This document shows positions 23,053-35,432 of a stretch of DNA of 64,000 nucleotides, piece after piece; position 1 is the first letter of the stretch; every line of letters starts with the position of its first letter. The translations under genes were made by a program, and so were the position numbers. The DNA lies in contig OY992536.1 of the NCBI GenBank assembly GCA_963921195.1, forward strand, positions 4,650,001 through 4,714,000, read 5' to 3'. A model generated the notes under the pieces. The model was not told the origin of the DNA. It did no database searches and saw only the letters and a program-made list of their open reading frames with translations. Source of the DNA: Pegoplata infirma. Its lineage: Eukaryota; Arthropoda; Insecta; Diptera; Anthomyiidae.

Positions 23053-23400
23053 TGAGCGATGTCCATCCGTCTGTCTGTTTAACTGTTAAAAACACGAAAA
23101 CTTTCCAAATACAACTCTGAAGCTACTGAAGCTTGGCATATATATTTAAAATTTTTCGTCTTATATTGGTTTTGAATTATAGCGATATTAGTCCAGCAGT
23201 TCAGAAGTTATGATCAAAAACGTGAGTTTTAGTTGGGTTTCGTTTCAAGTTAACATATGTAAAAAACCCAAACACGCTTTGAAAGATATTCTCAGACTAC
23301 AAAACTGTTTTAAAAGATAATCTGACAATTGTCAAAATTTTTACACTCAAAAAAAAAATTACACTAAAAGAAATTTTTACCCATAAAAAAATACCGAGAT
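23053..23400 (+). mobile_element. mini-me/DINE-1-like element, copy 3 (fragment)
   Basis: The fragment runs from gagcgatgtccatccgtctg through gaagcttggcatatat, an agcgatattagtccagcag equivalent of the cggtccagtgg module, and the ttacactcaaaaaa array. Both ends are missing. Confidence 0.7.
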
Positions 23401-23437
23401 AAATATATAAATTTTGGTAATACTTATGACTTTAGAA

Positions 23438-23613
23438 CAGTGATGGGCATTTTTGTAATTCATATTACCGAGGAAATAGGCTAAAAAATGCTGCTTGTGC
23501 GCAGTCGACTCACGTACACTATAAAATTCTGCTGCTTGAGCACATTTGTTGATTTTTCTCTTGTTACTACTTACACAAGCATAAATGTTAAAGTATGTGT
23601 GTACGCACCACTG
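23438..23613. mobile_element. Short hAT-like MITE, CAGTGRTG termini
   Basis: The left end is cagtgatgggca and the right end, reversed, is cagtggtgcgta. The flanks ctttagaa (23430-23437) and ctttagga (23614-23621) match at 7 of 8 positions. The 176-bp length, 8-bp TSD and CAGTG termini support a hAT MITE. Confidence 0.65.
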
Positions 23614-23621
23614 CTTTAGGA

Positions 23622-24777
23622 ACTCAAAAATGTAAAAAATAATAATTTTGTCCTGCTAGCTTGTCCATACATTCGGTATGGCTGAACTATGCATTTTTCT
23701 TGTTTTTATATAGTTCTTATGAACAATTATGAGTTTTCATAATGTTTAAGATTGTGAGTATGTTTTTGTATTTTTCCTGAACTTTCCTTAATCACTGTGT
23801 GGATGGTATTGAAAGGTAAAGTGGTAACCAACTGAGCAAAAACTAAATTTAAAACTGAAACAAAAAAAAAAAACACCGAAAACAGAATTATTTCATCTAG
23901 ATTGACCTACTGATAACTCTACATTATATTTTTGTTTTATAGTCAAAGATTTTGACTGATTGTTATACATATACTGTAACCGTCAAAACTAATATACACA
24001 CATTTATAAAAAATGTTAATTAGTTTAAAGAGTATATTTCGGATTAAGTTTTGCTGATTACAGCCTTTATTACAAATTCTTAACCTTACATCAGTTAATG
24101 TACGTTTGTAGTTTATCAAATATAAAAATATTTGTTTTGATGTATTCCAGCAAGTCACTAAAAATTATAATAAATGATGTTACATTTTCCGTTGAATTAT
24201 AAACATCAGCAGCAGGTGTAGGGTATAAAAAATTGATTATGAAATCTTTTTTTAACTCACAGTCAGTAAAAAAAAATACACAAACACGTGAAGCTTAATA
24301 CACCTTCACGTGTGTGTTTATTGTAGTACAACATGTGCGACTTATAAGCCAAAACTATTTTATAAAATATGACAAAAACACACATACTTCCTGAGAAATA
24401 TTTATGTGCATAAAATTTAAAGGATATGAATATAAACATTTATTTCGATATGAGATATTAAAAAAAAAAAATAAAAATCACGTGGAATATGGCGTTATAC
24501 TATCCTTGTGTAATTCAATACATTGTACATTTTTCTAAGAACACCTAAACGTATGAGTAATAATTAATTGTCTCGATTATAACGAATATTCGATTATATC
24601 GAATCACTTCCATAGTCGCCACGTTTTAGCAACAATTCGCATACAAAAATAGTTCTTTTAAAACGAACTCGGATAAACGAACTTTAAAACGAACTTTGAA
24701 AAATGCCAAAAAAAAAGCTATAATGGGCAAGTCTGTGGAAAATTTTACTGGTGGATCATTGATTTTGCTATTTTGTT
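23622..24777. other. A+T-rich DNA with one hairpin
   Basis: A hairpin lies at about 24279-24317 (acacgtgaag and cttcacgtgt). Nothing else is recognisable. Confidence 0.55.
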
Positions 24778-25402
24778 TATACCCTCCACTCTTGTGATAG
24801 AGGGTATATATAATATTTTGTCATTCCGTTGGTAACACCTCGAAATATTGGTCTAAGACCCCATAAAGTTTATATATTTATTTCAAAAGTTATGAGCGAA
24901 AGACTGAATTTCGGCAAGAGTTTTTCGTGAATTTACGAGTTATAACACGCGCTAACTTTCGAAAGTCGATTCTGAGGATGCTGAAGCTTGGTAAACATAT
25001 TTGCCGTTCTCCTGGCCTGGTTCGTTTTGAATTTTAGCCAGATCGGTCCAGTGGTTCAAAAGTTATTAGCAAAACCGTGAATTTCAGATTAGTTTCACCT
25101 TAAACTCATGAGTTGAAAACCCGTTAAACATGTTTTAAAAACATGTTTGGTAAGTCACAAAAATATTTTACAACTCAAAATTATTTTTACACTAAAAAAA
25201 AATCACTCAAAAAAATTTTACACTCAAAAAAATTTACGCTCAAAAAAAATTTAGTAAATTATTTTTTTTTTTTTTCAAAAATTACTTAAAAAGTCAAAAG
25301 TGTTATTTTTTCACGTCAGAAAATTTACTATCACTTAAAACGGCATTGTGGAGGGTATTCATAGATTCGGCAAAGTCGAATTCAACTTTTCTACTTGTTT
25401 TT
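24778..25402 (+). mobile_element. mini-me/DINE-1-like element, copy 4
   Basis: Both ends are present. The 5' end is tataccctccactcttgtga then tagagggtatatata. The 3' end is gtggagggtattcatagatt, cggcaaagtcgaatt and cttttctacttgttttt. The GTCY core has been deleted: the frame of homology jumps from tatatatttat to caaaagttatgagcg. An array of cactcaaaaaa motifs precedes the 3' end. Confidence 0.88.
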
Positions 25403-25409
25403 ATTTGAT

Positions 25410-25860
25410 AGAGCTTCAAAAAAATGTATTTAAAAAATTTTTAAAACAATATTGGTATTCCTTTTTTCTAAGAAAGGGCACAATGGATTTCCAAAAACAG
25501 AAATTTTTATTAATGTCTATAGTGTCCTTTAAATGCTGACAAAATTTAAGAAACATGTATTATTGGAACTGTCGAGAAATTTATTTTTCGACAATTAAGA
25601 ATTGTCGAGAAATTAATTTTTAAAGTTTGTTAGAGAGCCAAATATTTAATTTTTGGCCAAAAATTTTAAAAATAATTTTCAACAATAAATTTCAACAAAA
25701 AATTTTAGTCAAAATGTTAAAAAGTTTCCTTTGTCCTAGCAGGAACATCATGGATTTTTTAAAAACAACATTTTTAATAAAGTTTAGAATGTCCTTTTAA
25801 AATTATGTTCAATAAATTTTAAAAGTTGGTTGGAAATCCAAATTTTTGAGTTTTTTCAAA
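25410..25860 (+). repeat. Tandem duplication of ~285 bp, diverged
   Basis: A block with tttcctttgtcctagcagga, catggatttttt.aaaacaa.atttttaataa and gtcctttaaaa occurs near 25460-25540 and again near 25730-25810. They are diverged direct repeats of a non-coding sequence. Confidence 0.5.
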
Positions 25861-26176
25861 CATTGTGAAAAAAAAATGAAGTAGTGGAGACTGCAACAAA
25901 GTGTTTCGACTAAATAACTCAAAAGGGTGATGTGGGAGAGCAATTCTGAATCCAGAATCGGGTTCAAAGAACGGAATGCCAAACTACTCGAATTGTAAGT
26001 GGAGTAAAAAAACTATCCATTATTTTTATGGCAAAAGGTATGCTTCATTTTATTAAAAAAAAAAACTTTTAAACCACGTTGCAAATTTTTTGTTTAAAAA
26101 AACAACATAATCAAAAAGTTTCTGTTATTTGTTTGGCAAATCAAAGAAAAATACAAATGAGCATATTCATGAATAT

Positions 26177-26562
26177 TAGGGCGTCCCGTCAAATTTAAAT
26201 TTTGGAATATCATATCGTAATACCTGCCAAACGATTGCCAGGTTAGAGCTGATTGTGTGAAAATTTATGAAATAATTTTACAAGGTCATCTCCAGTCGGC
26301 AACCTGCGGTCAAAGTTGGAAAAAATTACGTATTTCGACATATATTCATGTCCGATTGACCATATCCGGCTCAAAAACTCGGAAATTGTTCGTACTTTAT
26401 TTGAAAAATATTACTAAAAATCCAAAACCGCGAGTTTGGTCCACAGATGCTGATTTTGGCATTTTTTTTTATAATTTTTCCCACAATCAGCTCTAACGTG
26501 GTCATCGTTTGGCAGGTATTACGACATGAAATTAGAAAATTCAAATTTAAGGGGACGCCCTA
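26177..26562. mobile_element. hAT-like MITE, TAGGGCGTCCC termini, copy 1
   Basis: The left end tagggcgtcccgtcaaattt pairs with the right end aaatttaaggggacgcccta. Flanks atgaatat and atgaacat agree at 7 of 8. The two arms (for example taatacctgccaaacgat, agagctgatt) pair along most of the length, so the 386-bp element is largely a foldback. A longer relative is at 32712-33695. The 79-residue frame at 26257 is chance. Confidence 0.8.
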
Positions 26563-26834
26563 ATGAACATAATACTTATAAACAATCACATAATAAACTT
26601 CTACTTAATTACTGGTATTTCTTTTGTTACTTATTTCATTCTTAATATGCTGCAAAAACAATGAATGCAATATTGAACATAGTGAACACAACCAGAAAAT
26701 TTTAGACTAATACACTCAATACATTTTTGTTTTTTTGTTGAGAAAAAAACTAAAACGTACAAAAAAAATATCCAAAAAAACAAAAAAAAATAATTTTTTT
26801 CAGAAATCTTATAAAAATTTTGCAAAAAAAACCT

Positions 26835-27530
26835 GCATTTAACAAAACTCTGTAAATTTAAAGTTTTTTCTGTAAAATTTTGGTTTGCATAAAATGCTTT
26901 TTACTACACTAAGAAAATTATGTCGTTAACTGTTTGTAGGTTATTTTAAAAAGTAATCAGTAAAGTCATTTTAAAAGAAAAATCACTTATTTTATAAAGG
27001 ATTTAATTTTTTTACTGTTTCTGTAGTTTAAAAAAAATAATTTACTGTATTAAGTAAAAACGAATTTTCTGTTACATTTAATTTCGGCAGTAAAAAATTT
27101 CTTCTTTGGTTTTACTGTTTTTCAATACAAAGTAACTGAATATTCACTAGTTTTTTAATGTTTTGGTTAGTCATTAAATTAACATTTAAAATTGACTGTA
27201 ATGTGTTTTTATTTTAAATGAAAAAACAGTGGAATGGTTTTTAAATAAAATTTCATTTGTTTTAAGTGAATATTCACTGGAATTTACCTACATAATTCTT
27301 TGAGTGTAATATATGTAAATTTACAGAGTTTCTATTAAAATATTTAACTAATATTTTAATGGAAACTCTGTAAACTGACAGTTTTTTTTTGTCGTCCAAA
27401 TCATTTTATAGAGTTTGATAGTAGAATTACACAGTTTTCTCTGTTAAAAAGTGCTCACATTTATCCAATATATTTTTTAGTTTCAAAATCATTTAACAGA
27501 GTTTTTTTGTAAAATGTGAAAGCTATGTTC
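26835..27530. mobile_element. Second copy of the ACAGAGTTT repeat, split by a MITE
   Basis: The segments 26835-26906 and 27309-27530 carry the ctctgtaaattta, cagagtttttttgtaaaat and ttgcataaaatgc modules found inside the element at 13998-14812. They are interrupted by the TA-flanked MITE at 26907-27306. Confidence 0.55.
26907..27306. mobile_element. TA-flanked MITE, CACTAAGAAAATTATGT end
   Basis: The left terminus cactaagaaaattatgt pairs with acataattctttgagtg on the right; TA lies on both sides (26905-26906, 27307-27308). Length is 400 bp. The interior contains several .tactgt. and gtaa.t motifs in both orientations. The termini resemble those of the 589-bp element at 40023-40611, so the two probably belong to one superfamily. 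Confidence 0.75.
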
Positions 27531-28150
27531 AGCTAGCTATCTAGATTCATGGTAAATCTACAAATGGTTATTGTACAAGGAACCTCGAGATCCAAAACAA
27601 ATCTTAAAGGAGCCCAAATATAATATGGCAAAAAGGGTTTCGCATAACATTCAAAATAGTGTTCTCATGAAGTCAAATCCATCTTTAGTGAATATTTATT
27701 TTATCAATTTGTAAAAGTGAGTTTTGTTTTTTTTTTATATAAAACTTAAAAATCTTACACAAAAAATATCCGATTAATTTGAAAAGAAATTTTAGACCTC
27801 AAGTCACAAATTGTGTTTTTTTTGGTATCACAGTGTAATGCACTGCACTCTATTATCCTTAAGTACATACTTTTAATTCTTAATAGCATTTCGTAGGCAA
27901 AGCAAAGTAATTGGAAAATACGATTATTTTATCTTTTTTTTTGCTATAAAATTTTCAAATATTTTTATTTCTTTTACTGTTGCTATATATGCAGTTCAGC
28001 AGGAGCGTGTGCAGGGTTTTATTTTTTGGGAAACAACATGATATTCATAAATTTTCCTGTTCCAGAAATGGTTCTTTTGGCGACCCTACTGTGCACACAA
28101 ACAAAATAAGTAAGAAAACTGTGCCAATTCAAAAATTCTCTTTCTCTTTT
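27531..28150. other. A+T-rich DNA without recognisable features
   Basis: No repeat or gene was recognised. Confidence 0.55.
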
Positions 28151-29570
28151 TATACCTTACACCAAACTGTGAAACAGGGTATAATTACTTTGTGCTGATT
28201 TTTGTAAGTACCTAAAATTTTGGTCCTAAATCAACTTACCGATTGACTTAGAACCACTTCATAAATCTATTTGGCAACTTAATACAGGCCGAAATTATTG
28301 AAATATTGATATTTAGGAAATTATTAAAATATTGATATTTAGAAAATTATTGAAATATTTGTTGTGTTTTTCTATTTTTTTTACTTATTAAGTACATATT
28401 CTAATATTATCCCCAAAGTGTGCTTTAAGAATTCTAAAAAATACAAATAATGAAAGTTTAAAATAAATAACACCAGAGGCGCTATTACTCGCTGTATCAT
28501 GTGATAAGGATATTTATTGAGCGCCCTTAAAGTATGCATGAAGAATATTACAAAAGTTCTGTATAAAATACATTCCACAACAGGGAGATCAAATGTTTGC
28601 TAATGCGTAAAAATAATAATATTTATTAAGTCCAATATTTATGGTAAATCCCAATCCAAATGATTGGAAAACACAGCTATTGTTATTTAGAAATTTGAAA
28701 CTTAAGCTTTTTTGACCAAAAACGAAACTTATAAAAATTAAAAAAACGGTCCATGTTTAGATCTAGCCCTTTACAGATATCTTCTTCAAATTTGGCTTAA
28801 ATTCACTTAATAATCGTAATATAATAGGATCCTTTCGAAGTTTGGCAGGTATTCATAAATTAACATTAACAATTTTAATAAGATCGGTCCATTTCTACTT
28901 ACACAGAAAAAAATATTGAGAAAAACAATTTGAGTAATCACTTGTTTAATTTTTTAAATAAGATATGAGTAATTTTTTAATTGACGCAATTAAAAATTTA
29001 CTCAAAAATTAAAAAAAAAAAAAAATAGTAAATAATTTAATACAAAATTTAATCATTTTTTTTATTCTCTTCGTGTTTGAATTCTCATTTAGTTTATAGT
29101 TTTTTGTATATGTATATGAAAGTGTGAAATCATATTTATGAAATTTTCGTATGTCTTTAAGACATAAATATATTTGGTAAAGTTTGAAATAACATTTGTT
29201 TGGAAAAAAAAGTGAGACTTTTTTTTCTGTGTATAGTCCCCATACAAACTGCCACCCGAAATTCACATTAATCTTTCAAAATTCTTAAAAATAGGAGAAA
29301 TGTGAATTTAATCTAATCTTTATTCGTATTAAATTATGTAATTGTAATAAAATCCGATAGTTTTTGGACTAGAACCCCATATTCCGGCAACAAATATAAG
29401 ACAATTTCACTTAAATTTGGTTTGCAAGCATTTTCTATTATAATTAAAAAAATTTACAAAATATAGATCTTTAGGTCCATGTTTGGATTTAGGACCTATT
29501 TTGCGCCAAACACTGGTTTAGGGTATTATATGATCTGTCTAGACTGACTTAAATTAGCTTACTTGTTTTT
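28151..29570 (+). mobile_element. mini-me-like element, second subfamily, interrupted
   Basis: The 5' end tataccttacaccaaactgt with cagggtataatta corresponds to the inverted 5' end of the minus-strand copy at 55716-56591. The 3' end reads ggtttagggtattatatg and gcttacttgttttt. The interior has gatcggtccat and gtccccatacaaactgcc. A TA-MITE (28902-29231) is inserted in the middle. The GTCY core is not evident. Confidence 0.65.
28902..29231. mobile_element. TA-MITE with CACAGAAAAAAATA termini, copy 2 (complete)
   Basis: The left end cacagaaaaaaatattgag and right end gacttttttttctgtg pair over the first bases and are flanked by TA on both sides. Length is 330 bp. It matches the incomplete copy at 22736-23032 along its length. 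It has no coding capacity. Confidence 0.75.
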
Positions 29571-29985
29571 TTTTTTTTTTTCAAAAAAAGTTCATGATTC
29601 TCAAATATTTTTATATGAAGTTCTCTAATTTTGAATCGGAAACCGAACCCCCCTCTCCATGTGGACGCCTTTGGAGCTCAGAATTGATAACACAGCTGTT
29701 CAATTTTGTACCTACTATTATTAAAAAGGTACTATTTCTTTATTGGTGTTGGTTTTGTTATGCTAGAAAAGAAACTTAACACTATTCGGTTGATACAAAG
29801 AATTACTAAAGAAATGAAACTAATAAATTTTAATTTATTCTAATGAAGTACGTCAACTGGGAAGTCCTATGTGCATTTTTAACACTGTTTTGGAGGATAT
29901 GCTTGAAATAATGACACAGCTTAAAAAATAGTTAGAAAAAAAATTCTCATAGGCCGATTAATGATTTCACAGAATTTTTTTGTAA
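29571..29985. other. A+T-rich DNA without recognisable features
   Basis: No repeat or gene was recognised. Confidence 0.5.
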
Positions 29986-29993
29986 ATCTAAAC

Positions 29994-30314
29994 ATGTGCC
30001 CCCGATTTCCTGGTTCTCAGTATTTCCGGAAATACCGGTATTCCCGGTTCTTGTACCGGTTTCTCGGTTCTAGATATATTCCCGGGAATACTGGTATTCC
30101 CGGTTCTGGTTCCCAAAAAAAAAAACAAAAAATAAATACTGGTATTACCGGTATTCCCGGTAGTCCCGGGAATACCGGTAATACCGTCAGAGCCGGAACC
30201 GGCAATACCGGTATTCAAGAATTCAAGAACCCGGAAATTGGTACCATTTCCCGGTAATACCGAGAACCGGGAAAACCGCTATTACCGGTACTACGGTACT
30301 GACCGTAGGCACTA
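29994..30314. mobile_element. CCGGTATT-rich segment, probable hAT MITE
   Basis: This is the most G+C-rich segment in the window. It is built from direct and inverted copies of ataccggtattcccgg and accggt. The flanks atctaaac and atctaaat agree at 7 of 8. The ends (atgtgcccccg; reversed right end tagtgcctacgg) are weakly similar. That fits a hAT element with dense subterminal motifs, as in the TTTCCCGGGA-rich ends of the element at 7146-9169. The Gly/Pro-rich, collagen-like frames here are an artefact of the repeat. Confidence 0.5.
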
Positions 30315-30322
30315 ATCTAAAT

Positions 30323-30835
30323 GAAACAATCTAAGTTATGATTTTTAAGAGAAAAAGGACCTGCCAGAAAGCAAATTCGTAGCGACAAGCTAACTATAAA
30401 TTTTCATTTAATTTATAAATTTTAGTTAATACAACAGATATTTTATTTGTACAGATGGAACTGCTGTCTGTGTTTACAACAAATGCTATCACAGCAAATA
30501 TGTTTTCCCTGTGCGATAATTTAGAATAAGTACTAAGAAAGTACTGCTTTAAAATCAAATATATCATCCCTATTGCATCCCTATTCAATTATGTGTTGCA
30601 AATTGTGTTCATCTTCAGTTTATTGCTTCAAGCAAATCGAAGTTGAAAATTGAATTAAACATGTTGCAAAAACAATGAACCATAGAAAAAAAAAAATGGG
30701 GGTATAGAAATGAAAAAAAGAAGTAGCTTAAAGAGATAAAACATAACTGAATTGAAAGATTATTTGTACATAAAGGTAGCACTATGATATACAAGTAGTT
30801 TTTTTTAGAAATTTTACACACAGAAATCAAATTTG
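30323..30835. other. A+T-rich DNA without recognisable features
   Basis: No repeat or gene was recognised. Confidence 0.5.
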
Positions 30836-30843
30836 CTAATATC

Positions 30844-32328
30844 CAGGGAAACCAAAAATATGCAGTATCATGTTTTTTCCTGCGCATTGTATTGATAAAT
30901 GGATAAGGTATTTATCCGTTTCAGAAGATTTTAAGAAATCTGGCATCGATTTGTTAGAGCATATTTTTGCATATTTTAGCATTAAGAGCATATTTTAGCA
31001 TATTTTATGTTTAAGAGCATATTTTAGCATACACTCATAGAAATATCTTAGTAGAAAAATTAGTAAACCCATTGTAGATCAAGTTTTACAGAATATTGCC
31101 GTATTCAACAAAAATTAATGTTGATATCGTTGAATAATCAGTAAAGTTGAATCAACTTTTTACAACGCTTATACAGAATTCAATAGATAAAACCAAAAAA
31201 GAAAAAACAACCCTGTTCGTTCATTTTTGTATTATCAAGTTGGTAGCAATGCATTGCAATGTGAAATTTGTTTGTCTCTTATAAAATTATTTAATGTGTT
31301 TGTTTCTTATAAAAATATTTAATATTATAAAAATAAATAAAAATAGGATCTGATGATCAGATTCTGATCTGTAAATATTTGGTAAGTAATAAAATACATT
31401 GGTTACTTTATGTATTCATACTATATTATAATTTTTTTTGTTTTTTTTTAAGGTTTTTGATTTGGTGTCATTAGAAAACTGGAGAATGGCTTACGAGTGC
31501 ATAACATAAATAAACGAAGTGTGTGTGAAAATCTCGTGCAGCTTACAAAGCCGGTGATAATTCTAAAAAATATTGTGATTTTTACTTAATAAAAGAATAT
31601 TAACAAATAACAACAAGCTTTTTTTTATTAATAAAATTTCTTATATCAACAAAAATATGAGTTGAGTTTACAAAAAATACGAGTTGATTTACAAAAGAAC
31701 GAGTTGATCAACTTTTACAAAAACTGACAATAATTTTTATTGAAATCAACATAAATATTTGTTGGGTCAAAATCAACAATGATTTCTGTTGAATTTACAA
31801 CGATTTTCTTTGGGAATACAATGATTTTTGGTTGAGTGTAAGAGCATATTTTTTGATCATATTTTCAATTTTAAGAGCATTTTTTCACTTTTTAGAGCAT
31901 TTTTTTAAATTTTTAGAGCATTTTTTATAATTTTTAGAGAATTTTTTTAAATTTTTAGAGCATTTTTTTAAATTTTTTTTATAACAACACTTATTTTTTA
32001 AATTTTTTAATTTTTGTGGGAAATTACGTTGTTTTGACGATTGATTCCCCTTTGGCTAGTTTATGCTTCATATCGGTATGTGAAACTATGTTTTCTTTAG
32101 ATCTGAGTGTAGGGTGTATTAATGCAAATATTTTTGTAGAACATATACCCCACATAACGGTATTTGTTGGGTCTATTTTCTAACAAATTGTAAAAAAACA
32201 TCGCAAAAAAGGATACATAATTTTTTTAAGAGCATATTTTTACTGTTTTAAGAGCTTATTTTCTGTTTTTAAGAGCATTTTTTAAGCGCATAAAACGTGT
32301 TTTTTAGAGCATATTTTTGGTTTCCCTG
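30844..32328. mobile_element. hAT-like MITE with CAGGGAAACC termini, copy 2, interrupted
   Basis: It has the same termini as the element at 1849-2534, with a perfect 8-bp TSD ctaatatc at 30836-30843 and 32329-32336. Internal agagcatatttt repeats and the segment gattccc.tttgg and ttcatatcggta.tgaaac are shared. A separate TA-flanked insertion (31032-31838) accounts for most of the extra length. Confidence 0.88.
31032..31838. mobile_element. TA-flanked insertion inside the hAT MITE
   Basis: The uninterrupted MITE reads agcataagagc at this point; here it reads agca-TA-cactca...tgagtg-TA-agagc. The 807-bp insertion therefore has a TA duplication and CACTCA/TGAGTG ends. TIR similarity beyond six bases is not visible. 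The interior contains several gttgatt and acaacgat motifs. No coding frame is seen. Confidence 0.7.
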
Positions 32329-32336
32329 CTAATATC

Positions 32337-32700
32337 CAACTGAAATTCAGCAGATGCAACAGAAATTCGATTGATACATTTGAATATAAGTAGTCACAAT
32401 TAAATATCGATAGTCATAAATTAAATCACTCAACTGACTTTTAATTGAAACAACCACAAAGTTCGATTGTCACAGACAAATATATTAGCAGCAACCGAAT
32501 ATTATGTGGATACAACTGAAAATTTCAATTGGAAATTTAGTTTTATGTTTCTACCAATTGGCGAATCATTTAAAAAAAAAAAAAATATTAAGAACATAGA
32601 GAATTCACAACAAAAGTATTCTTGAAAATAAATTACTTGCTTCTTGCATACTACAACCATAATATTTATGTAAAATGCAAAAACAATCACTTTACTTTTC
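32337..32700. other. A+T-rich DNA without recognisable features
   Basis: Some caacaga and gttgaaa-like short motifs are present; nothing identifiable. Confidence 0.45.
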
Positions 32701-32711
32701 TGGGTGTACAA

Positions 32712-33695
32712 TAGGGCGTCCCGTAAAATCTTAACTTTCGAACTTCGTGTAGTTATACCTGCCGAACTAGGGCCACGGAAGAGCTGATTGCGGAAAAAAT
32801 TATGAAAAAATGTTGCAAGATCATCTTCAGTCAGCGACCAGTAATCAAAGTATGAAAAATTTACATTTTTTTACCAAAATTATGTCCGAATTTTTTGACC
32901 CCATACGGCTCAAAAATTCGGAAATTTTGCGTACTTTTTGAAAAAAAAAAATTTTAAAAATCAATATAGCGATTTTGGCCCACAGATGTTGATTTTTAGA
33001 CATAAAAAATTTTTAGTCAAATTTGTCTCAAAAGTTAGAAGAAGATGATCATGTTATGTAGAAAATAGTAACAAAAATATAAAAACGCGATTTTGGTCTA
33101 AAAATGCTGATCAACATCCGTGGACCGAAATCGTGTTTTTGATCCGAAAAAGTGGCTTGCAAAAATATCAAAATTCGACCCCCTCTAACTCAGCTAGTTT
33201 TTATTTAAGAATTTCAAAATGTTTTTTATCCTTAAAACAACTTGAATTGTTTCAAAAAAGCAAACCCTTGGCCCCTGTGGATATTGGATCTACAAAGTTG
33301 ACATGGGCCAAAGGTTGGTATTCTCTGAAAAGATTGAATAAAGAAAATAATAAATAGATATCTCTTGTGAAAGAAAATAGACAAATTAAGATATTATTAA
33401 AAATAGCTCTTTTACATGTTTTTACATTCCACTTTTATACTTGAACTCCAAAAAAAATTCGTTTTTAATTTCCCATAACTTTTAATCTTATAAGTCGATT
33501 TTTACTTTTTATAGCAAAAATGAACAAAGAATAAAAAAAATACTTTTCCAGTCAAGAGTTATGAAATAAAAAAAATACTTTTCCAGTCAATAGTTATGAA
33601 ATTTTGACCACCTTCTCATGAAACTACCCACTGTGCATCGTTCGACATGTATTAAGACAAGAAAATCGATAGTTTAGTTTTGATGGGACGCCCTA
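32712..33695. mobile_element. hAT-like element, TAGGGCGTCCC termini, copy 2
   Basis: The left end tagggcgtcccgt and right end gggacgcccta match the 386-bp MITE at 26177-26562, and the subterminal ttatacctgccgaac is shared. Flanks gtgtacaa and gtttataa agree at 6 of 8, so the TSD is weak. A 43-bp segment (atacttttccagtcaa and gttatgaaa) is tandemly duplicated near 33530-33600. It also has cgaccccctctaactcag, which occurs in the mini-me copy near 57489. The 74-residue frame at 33133 is not recognised as a gene. Confidence 0.7.
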
Positions 33696-33703
33696 GTTTA
33701 TAA

Positions 33704-34500
33704 TTATACTATTTGTATTATTAGAGATTTGTAAGTAAAGTTTCAATATTATGCTTAATCAATTTCAAAAGGGAAAAACAAAATAAACTAATTACCTCCT
33801 GCTGTAATGGGTATTAAATTATAAATTTTTCTTTGTAAAATTGTATCCATCACTCAATTAGAATATTTGCCATATGCAAAACAATTAATTAAAACCTTCT
33901 ATTGTACGAGTAATGTAATACAATTTACTTAACCACTAAATTGTTTAAATATTTATTTGAAAAAATTATGACAATCATTGTGATGAGTTTTTTATTTTTT
34001 CTAACAAAATGACTAGTGATTTTTTGAAAAATAAGAAAAGAATATAAATATCTTTTTTTTATAATTTAGCTTAAAATTTTAGATGTGTTGTTTATTTAAA
34101 AAAAAATTATTTCAATTCATTTTCTTGAAATAACCCTTTGTTATTACATATTGAAATATTAAGCTTATTTTTATGTGGTGTGCTTAAAGTTACATCAAGC
34201 TTAAAGCCCCTTACTAAAAAGTTTATTTGATAATATTTTGCTACATTTTTTTTTTATTTTTAAGATCATTTTAAATGCAATTTATTTTTTTATATTTTCT
34301 TTAAAAAAAAAATTGCAAAAAATTTTGTGAAGGGTCTTTTTCAGCCAACGGTTTTTTATTTGTATTTTTATGGTTTTCATTAAAATGTTTATAACTTCTT
34401 GTGAATGATTTTTGTCTTCTTTTCTTCCTAGCAAATTTATCCAATTAAACTTTGATCTATTATATGCTTCAGTTAAATGTTGACCTTTTTTCTTAGATTT
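33704..34500. other. A+T-rich DNA without recognisable features
   Basis: No repeat or gene was recognised. Confidence 0.55.
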
Positions 34501-34501
34501 G

Positions 34502-34860
34502 TATACCCTCCACTTACAATTGGTTGTACAGTGTATATTATAAGTTTGTCATTCCGTTTGTATCATGATAATTTTTTGCTGAAGATATGGATGAACTAGC
34601 CAAAGCAAAATTTTTTTAGATAAAATAATGTTGTAAAGATTTGTTATTCCCTGCAAAATGAATTGATATATCGGTCAAGGACCTCATTAGGTTTATATAT
34701 TATTGATACATTATGGCTTCTAAGAAATTCTAGCAATATCCACCCGTCCGTCCGATTGTGGAATGCAAGATGAAGTTCAAATTAAAACAGCTTTTGATTT
34801 GGTAAATGAGCAAAATTGGATCCGTTTGTCTGTGGTAAAGTGCAGTCGAAGTTAAAAACG
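34502..34860 (+). mobile_element. mini-me-like element, degenerate 5' part
   Basis: It begins tataccctccacttacaatt, then ataagtttgtcattccgttt. Later it has the ccacccgtccgtccg core. The stretch with gcaagatgaagttc and tttggtaaatgag matches the inverted piece at 22260-22350. The 3' end was not found, and the following 500 bp (to 35430) look like degraded repeat without further landmarks. Confidence 0.6.
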
Positions 34861-35432
34861 CTGTAAATTTGGTGAATAAGGCATTTTAGCGACATGCGTT
34901 TGTCAGTTGGTCTGAAGAAAACACACTGCAGTCCAAATCAGAAGAACAAGACTACCGAATTTTGGCACAAATATGTCTGGTAAAGATCTTAAATGAACCA
35001 GATAAATCGGACCAGAGGAAAAAATCTTCCTCTTGAAGAACTTCCATTCAGACCTGATTCTGTTGATGAATACACTGTGTCACAGAAATCAAACAATTTT
35101 AAATAAAACCATAAATAAACAACCCCCGAAAAAAACGCCAACTTTGACCCAAAGAACTTAAAAAATAAATTTTAAGCTCGACCCTATAGTGGGCCTGGAC
35201 ATAAAAAATGATAAAAATTTTATTACTTAAGTCCAAAAAAGATTTTTAAGAAAGAACATTTATGAAAAAAAAATTGAAATTTTAAAGAAAAAAAATTATT
35301 CTACGAGTATATGATTTAAATTGAGAAAAGTGTGAAAGAAAATTTTAATTTTTGTAAAAACTTAAGACATCCCGGTTAGTTTTACTAGTTTCACATAATC
35401 CATTTATTATTCAAATCATCAGAAAACTTGTA

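Noticed and set aside
29961..30257. Collagen-like frame rich in Gly, Pro, Asn, Thr and Ile
   Set aside because: It is the translation of the ataccggtattcccgg repeat; similar frames open on the opposite strand for the same reason.
33637..33645. Third Transib terminus (cccactgtgcatcg)
   Set aside because: A CACAGTG-type end is present in reverse, but no partner end was found upstream.
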